From Propionivibrio sp. (GTDB taxonomy: Bacteria; Pseudomonadota; Gammaproteobacteria; Burkholderiales; Rhodocyclaceae), in assembly GCA_016705685.1 (NCBI GenBank), contig JADJLB010000001.1, forward strand, positions 930,001 through 994,000: a stretch of 64,000 nt of DNA, given 5' to 3'. The notes beneath the pieces were generated by a model. It was given only the letters and a program-made list of their open reading frames with translations, ran no database searches and was not told the DNA's origin. A program made the translations under genes and the position numbers. Numbering within the stretch: position 1 is the stretch's first letter; each line of letters begins with the position of its first letter. Of this stretch, positions 59,484 to 64,000 are shown piece after piece.

Positions 59484-59921
59484 CTAAGCAAATGTTTGCC
59501 TCGGGCTAAGCTCTGTGATCCTGCCCAGGCGATGGAGTTCCTGATTTTCTTGCCAACTGCGTCGCTCCGGATTCGAATGAGCGTAGTCAAGGCTTTCATC
59601 GGGGGTCTGCTGCCGAAACGTGCCGATCAATTTCTTTAGATGGCTCAAGCGGGGTTGAATGGCCCCGCAAAAAAGCACCCATCGACGGCGACGGATGATA
59701 ATCATTGGAAAATTTTCGATATCCAACTCCCCCAGGTCGTCAGCACGCTCTTCGATATCAAACCAACAGAAACGAGTGTCAGGAAACTGCGTCGTCAGCG
59801 TAAGGAAACCGGGCTTGTAATCACGGCATACCCCGCACCATTCCGCGCACAGGCAGATTACCAGAAACTCAGCCGGTAGCAGAGTTCCTGCTGTTGAATT
59901 GGCGTCTTGGGGCAAAGGCAC
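59484..59921 (-). CDS. Thioredoxin-fold protein with a CGVC site
   Basis: The protein has 145 residues and no signal peptide, so it is probably cytoplasmic. The active site is AEWCGVCRDYKPGFL (CxxC as CGVC, about residues 29-32), after the beta strand LVICLCAEW. A cis-proline-like ENFPMIIIRRRR follows (about residues 69-80). The last 40 residues are polar and unlike standard thioredoxin. It is translated between the OYE gene and the PEPCK-like gene, in the same direction with gaps of 9 and 44 bases. A disulfide-reducing partner of one neighbour is a guess. Confidence 0.8.
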   Translation of the reverse strand: MPLPQDANSTAGTLLPAEFLVICLCAEWCGVCRDYKPGFLTLTTQFPDTRFCWFDIEERADDLGELDIENFPMIIIRRRRWVLFCGAIQPRLSHLKKLIGTFRQQTPDESLDYAHSNPERRSWQENQELHRLGRITELSPRQTFA

Positions 59922-59930
59922 GGTGATTCG

Positions 59931-61019
59931 TTAGGCAGGACGGTAAGTGGGGTAATCCGTATAGCCTTCCGACCCCGGTGTATAGAACGTGGCCGGATTG
60001 GGCGTGTTCAGGGGCAAAGCGGACCTGATCCGCTGCGGCAGATCGGGATTGGCCAGGAATGACGTGCCAAAAGCAACGGCATCAACCCGGCCGCCGGCGA
60101 CCGCGGCCCCGGCCTCGTCACTGGTATAGCCCATATTGGCGATCAGGATTCCCCTGTAATTTTCGCGAATCGGCGTCAGCACATCGCCGCGTTGCTGCTG
60201 AAAAAAATCACCACGCATCACATGAAGATAGGCCAGTTGGAAATCGTTGAGATGCGAAGCAAGCCATGTCGAAAGTCCAATCGGGTCGCTGTCGATCATG
60301 CTGTTATAGCTGTTCAGCGGCGAAATGCGCAGGCCAACCCGGTTGCTGCCCCAGACGCTGCTCACCGCTTCGATCACTTCGAATATCAAACGCGCCCGGT
60401 TTTCGACATTTCCGCCGTATGGCCCCGTGCGCCGATTGGATCCGTTGCGCAAAAACTCGTCCAGCAAATAGCCATTGGCCGCATGCACTTCAACCCCATC
60501 GAATCCTGCCGCCTTGGCATTTGCCGCGGCTGCTTTGAAACCGGCGATGATTTTCGGGATTTCTTCATCGCCGAGTTCACGCGGGATGACATAGGGTTTT
60601 TCCCCTTGCGGCGTATTCACTTCGTCGCCGGTGATGGCAATCGGGCTGGGAGCGACAGGCTGGGCGCCATCGTTAAGCAGCGGATGGCAGGCGCGACCGC
60701 CATGCCAGATCTGGAGAACGATCCGTCCACCGGCCGCATGCACAGCATCCGTCGTGAGCTTCCAGCCGGCGATTTGAGCCGATGAATAGATGCCCGGCTC
60801 CATCCAGAACGAAGAGTTGCCTTCCATCGCCATGGTGGCTTCGGCAACGATCAATCCGGCGCCGGCCCGCTGTGCGTAATATTCGGCCATCAGGGGGTTG
60901 GGAACATGCCCGGCGCTGGCCCGGCAACGCGTCAGTGGTGCCATGAAAACGCGGTTCGGCGCGCTCAGCGCCCCTAACTGAAGCGGGCTGAAAAGCGCGT
61001 CCCTCGCTTCGTGACTCAT
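59931..61019 (-). CDS. Old Yellow Enzyme-family alkene reductase (NemA-like)
   Basis: This FMN-dependent ene-reductase reduces activated C=C bonds such as those in maleimides, enones or nitrate esters. The protein has 362 residues from ATG 61019 (MSHEARDALFSPLQLGALSA). FMN-site phrases are NRVFMAPLTRCRA, QIWHGGRA and FDGVEVHAANGYLLDEFL (His-Asn pair; active-site Tyr in GYLLDEF), with NRRTGPYGGNVENRARL as the OYE signature. The C-terminus has VDAVAFGTSFLANPDLPQRI. It is transcribed ahead of the thioredoxin-fold gene and the PEPCK-like gene. An MITE-type terminus begins four bases upstream of the start. Confidence 0.93.
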   Translation of the reverse strand: MSHEARDALFSPLQLGALSAPNRVFMAPLTRCRASAGHVPNPLMAEYYAQRAGAGLIVAEATMAMEGNSSFWMEPGIYSSAQIAGWKLTTDAVHAAGGRIVLQIWHGGRACHPLLNDGAQPVAPSPIAITGDEVNTPQGEKPYVIPRELGDEEIPKIIAGFKAAAANAKAAGFDGVEVHAANGYLLDEFLRNGSNRRTGPYGGNVENRARLIFEVIEAVSSVWGSNRVGLRISPLNSYNSMIDSDPIGLSTWLASHLNDFQLAYLHVMRGDFFQQQRGDVLTPIRENYRGILIANMGYTSDEAGAAVAGGRVDAVAFGTSFLANPDLPQRIRSALPLNTPNPATFYTPGSEGYTDYPTYRPA

Positions 61020-61022
61020 AAT

Positions 61023-61053
61023 CCTGGAAACCTCAGCTGGATGAGATGGCGTG
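61023..61053. repeat. Diverged single terminus of the MITE-type repeat
   Basis: This 31-base segment beginning CCTGGAAACCTCAGCTGG is identical at 25 of 31 positions to the inward-reading right end of the element at 36831-37066. Most differences are transitions. No matching second end is found in the following 250 bases, so it is a solo or decayed end. Confidence 0.6.
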
Positions 61054-61112
61054 TGCCGCAAGGCAACACGGACGACTGGCAGTGTAACCGGATTACCCAG
61101 GCCCTGCACGGG

Positions 61113-63398
61113 CTAGATGGCACGCCGGGATAGCAGCGGCGCAATGTCCTCAAAGCCCATTGGCTGACCGAAGAGGTAGCCCTGCATCGAGCGACAACCG
61201 AGCTGGTGTAAATAACCGGCTTGAACTTCGGTTTCCACACCTTCGGCAACGACGTCCAGCCCGAGTCCCAGTGCAACGGCGACGATGGCGCGGACGATGG
61301 GCGATTTATCGTCGCTGCGCTCTATCTCACGGATAAGGGACTGTTCGATTTTCAGCGTGTTGACCGGCAGATAGCGAAGGTAACTGAGCGAAGCGTACTG
61401 GGTGCCAAAATCGTCGATGGCAATGCGGATGCCCTCGCGCGAAATTTGAAGCAGTCGATCCGAGACTTTCTGGCGGTCGCCGATAAAGACATTTTCAGTG
61501 ATTTCGATTTCGAAGCTTTCGTGCGGGACGGCATATTGGTGCAGCAAACCGAGAAGGTGCTCAAGAAAATCGTCCTGCTCGATCACCCTGGGCGATACCT
61601 TGACCGACATTCGCGGCATGTCATACCCGAGCTCACACCCGTGTCGTAAATCTCGACACGCGGTTTCGAGTACCTGGTAGGTAAATGCCGGCATCAGGCC
61701 AATCTCTTCGATCGCCGGGATAAAACTGCCGGCCAACAGCAGTCCGCTCGCCGGATGCTGCCAGCGACTCAACGCTTCGAGCCCGACGATGTGTCGCGTG
61801 GCGGCGTCGACCTGCGGCTGATAGTGCAGTTCAAACTCGCCGACCTCAAGTCCGTGGCGGATTTCGCTTTCGATCGACACGCGTCTGCTGGTGGCCTCAT
61901 CCATGGCGTTGGAAAAGAACCCCGATCCGTTCTTGCCGTGCGATTTCACGTGGTACATTGCAATGTCGGCATGGCGCAGCAAGGTTTCGATGTCTTCGCC
62001 ATCGTCCGGAAATATCGAGATGCCGATACTCGCGGTCAGCGTCACCTCGACGTCAGCAAGCAAGAATGGTTTTCTCATGTCGGCGACCAACTTGTTGGCC
62101 ACGTAGGCGGCATCCTCACGGGTGCGCAGGCCCGGCAGCAACACGGTGAATTCGTCACCGCCGATGCGTGCCAGCGTGTCCGTTTCACGCAGGCTTTCTT
62201 GCAGTCGCCGGGCCACGTCTTTCAGCAACTCGTCACCCTTTTGATGGCCGAAGTTGTCATTGGCCAGCTTGAAGCGATCGAGATCGATAAACATGGCGGC
62301 TATCTTCATGCCGCTGCGCTTGGCCTGGACCATGGCCAAGCCGACACGATCGCAAAACAACGCGCGGTTCGGCAACCCCGTCAGGGCATCGTGATACGCC
62401 AGAAACGCCAGACGGTCGTGGTTCAGGATTTTATCGCTGATATCCCGCGCCACGCCGTAGATCCTGCAGCTCCGTGCATTGCCGAGAAACACCTTCGCCG
62501 CAGATGCCTCGATAGGAATCAGGCTGACGTCATAATGACGATATGCAGATTCATCCCGGCCGACGAAACGCAATTCAGTAGAGCACGCGCCATGGCCGAC
62601 ACGCTCCAGCGTGTAGCGCGTTCTTTCCAGGTCTTCCTCGAAAACGATCGACAGAAATGGCTTGCCCTTGAGATCGTCGGCGAGATAACCGTTCAGACTG
62701 GCGACATGTCCGCTGATGAAAGAGAAATTAAAGTGCTCGTCCAGAGTAAAGATCAGATCCGGAGAGGCTTCGACCAAAAAGCGGTATTGGCGTTCCGATT
62801 GCGCCAGCGCGTCCGTCATTTGGCGATGCGATTTTTCCAGGTCGCGTCGTCGCAGTACGGTTTCGATGCTGAACAGGAGCATTTCCGCGGTATAGGGTTT
62901 GCGCACGTAATCGTTGGCGCCAAGACGCATGGCGCTGATGGCCGATTCAATCATCGAATCACCGCTGACCACCACGACAGCGACGTCAAGATTGGCCTGA
63001 CGCAGCATGCCCAATACATCGAGGCCGCTGACCTTGGGCATGAGCAGGTCAAGCAGGACGAGATCACAGGGCGATTCCATCAACATCTCGAGCAGCTCCT
63101 GCCCGTTCGTGCAGGTTGCCGGCTCCGCATAGCCCCTGCTTTTCAGCAGCGCGCACAGGCTTTCACGGAAACCGGTGTCATCATCAACCACGACGATACG
63201 ATGCGGTTTCGGCGAATCGACCAACTTCTTCGGCTGCGAGGCCAGGCTGGACGCGGAACACTTCGCGATGCCGCCATGGCCGGATTGCGCGCGGCGCTCG
63301 ACGCCTGCGGTCGGCAGGTCGGGCCGGCGGGCAAGCATGCCGGCATAGCCCACAGGGTGCATGGCCGCCCGGGGCGCGGCCGTGTGCTGTTGGATCAT
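61113..63398 (-). CDS. Response regulator with PAS, GGDEF and EAL domains
   Basis: This 761-residue c-di-GMP enzyme is likely controlled by the histidine kinase next to it. ATG 63398 overlaps the kinase stop (ATGA). REC domain, residues about 67-180: acidic DDD at 72-74, phospho-acceptor Asp117 (LVLLDLLMP), Lys167. PAS domain, about 200-320: RFLVEASPDLIFTLDEHF. GGDEF domain, about 335-500: intact GGDEF at 413-417 with the inhibitory RxxD (RETD, 404-407) five residues before it. EAL domain, about 515-760: EAL at 541-543, ITENV, AIDDFGTQYASL and LKIEQSLI. The usual KID is KIE here and TGY is TQY, so phosphodiesterase activity may be altered. Both activities may coexist. The substrate c-di-GMP is known for the families. 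Confidence 0.92.
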   Translation of the reverse strand: MIQQHTAAPRAAMHPVGYAGMLARRPDLPTAGVERRAQSGHGGIAKCSASSLASQPKKLVDSPKPHRIVVVDDDTGFRESLCALLKSRGYAEPATCTNGQELLEMLMESPCDLVLLDLLMPKVSGLDVLGMLRQANLDVAVVVVSGDSMIESAISAMRLGANDYVRKPYTAEMLLFSIETVLRRRDLEKSHRQMTDALAQSERQYRFLVEASPDLIFTLDEHFNFSFISGHVASLNGYLADDLKGKPFLSIVFEEDLERTRYTLERVGHGACSTELRFVGRDESAYRHYDVSLIPIEASAAKVFLGNARSCRIYGVARDISDKILNHDRLAFLAYHDALTGLPNRALFCDRVGLAMVQAKRSGMKIAAMFIDLDRFKLANDNFGHQKGDELLKDVARRLQESLRETDTLARIGGDEFTVLLPGLRTREDAAYVANKLVADMRKPFLLADVEVTLTASIGISIFPDDGEDIETLLRHADIAMYHVKSHGKNGSGFFSNAMDEATSRRVSIESEIRHGLEVGEFELHYQPQVDAATRHIVGLEALSRWQHPASGLLLAGSFIPAIEEIGLMPAFTYQVLETACRDLRHGCELGYDMPRMSVKVSPRVIEQDDFLEHLLGLLHQYAVPHESFEIEITENVFIGDRQKVSDRLLQISREGIRIAIDDFGTQYASLSYLRYLPVNTLKIEQSLIREIERSDDKSPIVRAIVAVALGLGLDVVAEGVETEVQAGYLHQLGCRSMQGYLFGQPMGFEDIAPLLSRRAI

Positions 63399-64000
63399 TG
63401 CTTGCCTATCGGCAGAAGAAGCTGAAAACGGGTTCCACGTTCGTTGGAGCGGCAATTGATCAGCCCGTGCAGCTTGCGCACCAGTTCGCCGACGACGGCC
63501 AGGCCGACGCCGAGATGACCTTGCCCCTTGGTGCTGAGAACCGGCTGGTAAAGTTGGTCGAGGATGTCTGCGGGAATTCCGGGGCCGGAATCTTCGACGC
63601 GAATCTCAATATGCGTCGGTTCCGTGCTGCTTCCCCACGGTGCCGTACTGATCCGGACTACCCCGGCGTTCTGGGCGGAGACGGCCTCCAGCGCATTCTT
63701 CAGCAGGTTAAGCAGCAATTGTTTGATCTGATCGCCGTCGGACCAGAAGGCCGGCGGATTGTCAAACAGATCGGTTAGAATTTCCACGTTCTTCGCCGCG
63801 AAATTCGAGGCGCGGCACAGCGCGACCAAATCATCGATAAGCGTATTGAGGTGGATCGCTCCGATCTCCGGCTTGACGGCGTCGGGGGCCTGAAGAACGG
63901 TCTGTAAAATTTTCGAAACGCGGTTGATCTCTTCTTTGACAATGCCCAGTTCATGTGCCGTGTTAGCGCCTTCGGCGAACTGCGTTTCCAGCGTAGACAG
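63395..64000 (-). CDS. Histidine kinase, C-terminal part (5' partial)
   Basis: The frame is open to the window edge, giving 201 codons of the C-terminal end. It includes part of a dimerisation region (LSTLETQFAEGANTAHELGI) and the HATPase domain: N box LLLNLLKNALEAV, G1 box DSGPGIP, then GQGHLGVGLAVVGELV (G2). It ends LLPIGKQ. The phospho-acceptor histidine is upstream of the window. It shares an ATGA overlap with the REC-GGDEF-EAL gene, so it is probably the cognate sensor kinase that phosphorylates that regulator. Confidence 0.88.
   Translation of the reverse strand: MSTLETQFAEGANTAHELGIVKEEINRVSKILQTVLQAPDAVKPEIGAIHLNTLIDDLVALCRASNFAAKNVEILTDLFDNPPAFWSDGDQIKQLLLNLLKNALEAVSAQNAGVVRISTAPWGSSTEPTHIEIRVEDSGPGIPADILDQLYQPVLSTKGQGHLGVGLAVVGELVRKLHGLINCRSNERGTRFQLLLPIGKQ

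Noticed and set aside
61755-63425. 556-codon open frame on the plus strand
   Set aside because: It is opposite the REC-GGDEF-EAL gene, whose motifs are clear; the antisense frame has none.

Overview
This window looks like chromosomal DNA of a betaproteobacterium, probably of the Rhodocyclales (Accumulibacter, Propionivibrio or Dechloromonas relatives). The evidence is the gene content: a zapD-yacG cluster next to coaE, a Nudix/ThiE-like fusion, a DUF815 ATPase, an lptE-holA block behind leuS, and a complete methylmalonyl-CoA branch (mutase, MeaB, propionyl-CoA carboxylase). This is an inference from family resemblance; no rRNA or tRNA gene is present to settle it. Several genes carry single-base frame breaks, most of them at or beside short homopolymers, so part of the sequence may be an uncorrected draft.

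Layout. 1-3.2 kb: glmU (5' end missing) and glmS, for UDP-GlcNAc synthesis. 3.2-3.8 kb: gene-free, with three tandem 20-bp repeats that resemble the end of an insertion sequence. 3.8-10.7 kb: a TrpB2-type tryptophan synthase beta gene with two compensating frame breaks, a SPOR protein, coaE, zapD and yacG; then on the minus strand a Nudix/ThiE-like fusion and a DUF815 ATPase; then mltA. 10.7-12.1 kb: an ammonium transporter behind a clear sigma-54 promoter and two NtrC-like sites. 12.2-27.1 kb: a 15-kb, very G+C-rich, tightly coupled row of genes: an M64-like metallopeptidase with frame breaks, a large DUF6603-like protein, and three large proteins of no known function. This is the best candidate for an undescribed system.

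27.3-44.2 kb is mostly minus strand. It holds a CopD-like protein, a CheX-like DUF3334 protein, the operon mcm-meaB-pccB-pccA ending in a rho-independent terminator, a TauE/SafE exporter, a 236-bp MITE-like element with terminal inverted repeats and a 5-bp target duplication, a SemiSWEET transporter, a PfkB-type kinase, transketolase, a HAD phosphatase, a CoA-transferase and a class V aminotransferase. 44.4-51.3 kb is plus strand: leuS, lptE, holA, a MoxR ATPase with its VWA partner, and a molybdopterin-binding-fold protein. 51.6-53.3 kb: acuR-acuI with two matching TetR-type operators. 53.3-53.8 kb: gene-free and rich in palindromes. 53.8-64 kb: an acyl-CoA ligase, a small exported unknown, a very large protein that resembles PPi-dependent PEP carboxykinase, a thioredoxin-fold protein, an Old Yellow Enzyme, a REC-PAS-GGDEF-EAL protein and the end of a histidine kinase.

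How they fit together. AcuI makes propionyl-CoA from acryloyl-CoA; PccAB and Mcm (with MeaB) link propionyl-CoA to succinyl-CoA; a PEP carboxykinase would connect oxaloacetate to PEP. The window therefore carries much of a propionate/anaplerotic network, next to housekeeping genes for cell wall, coenzyme A, outer membrane and replication. The 15-kb module has no obvious metabolic tie to these genes.
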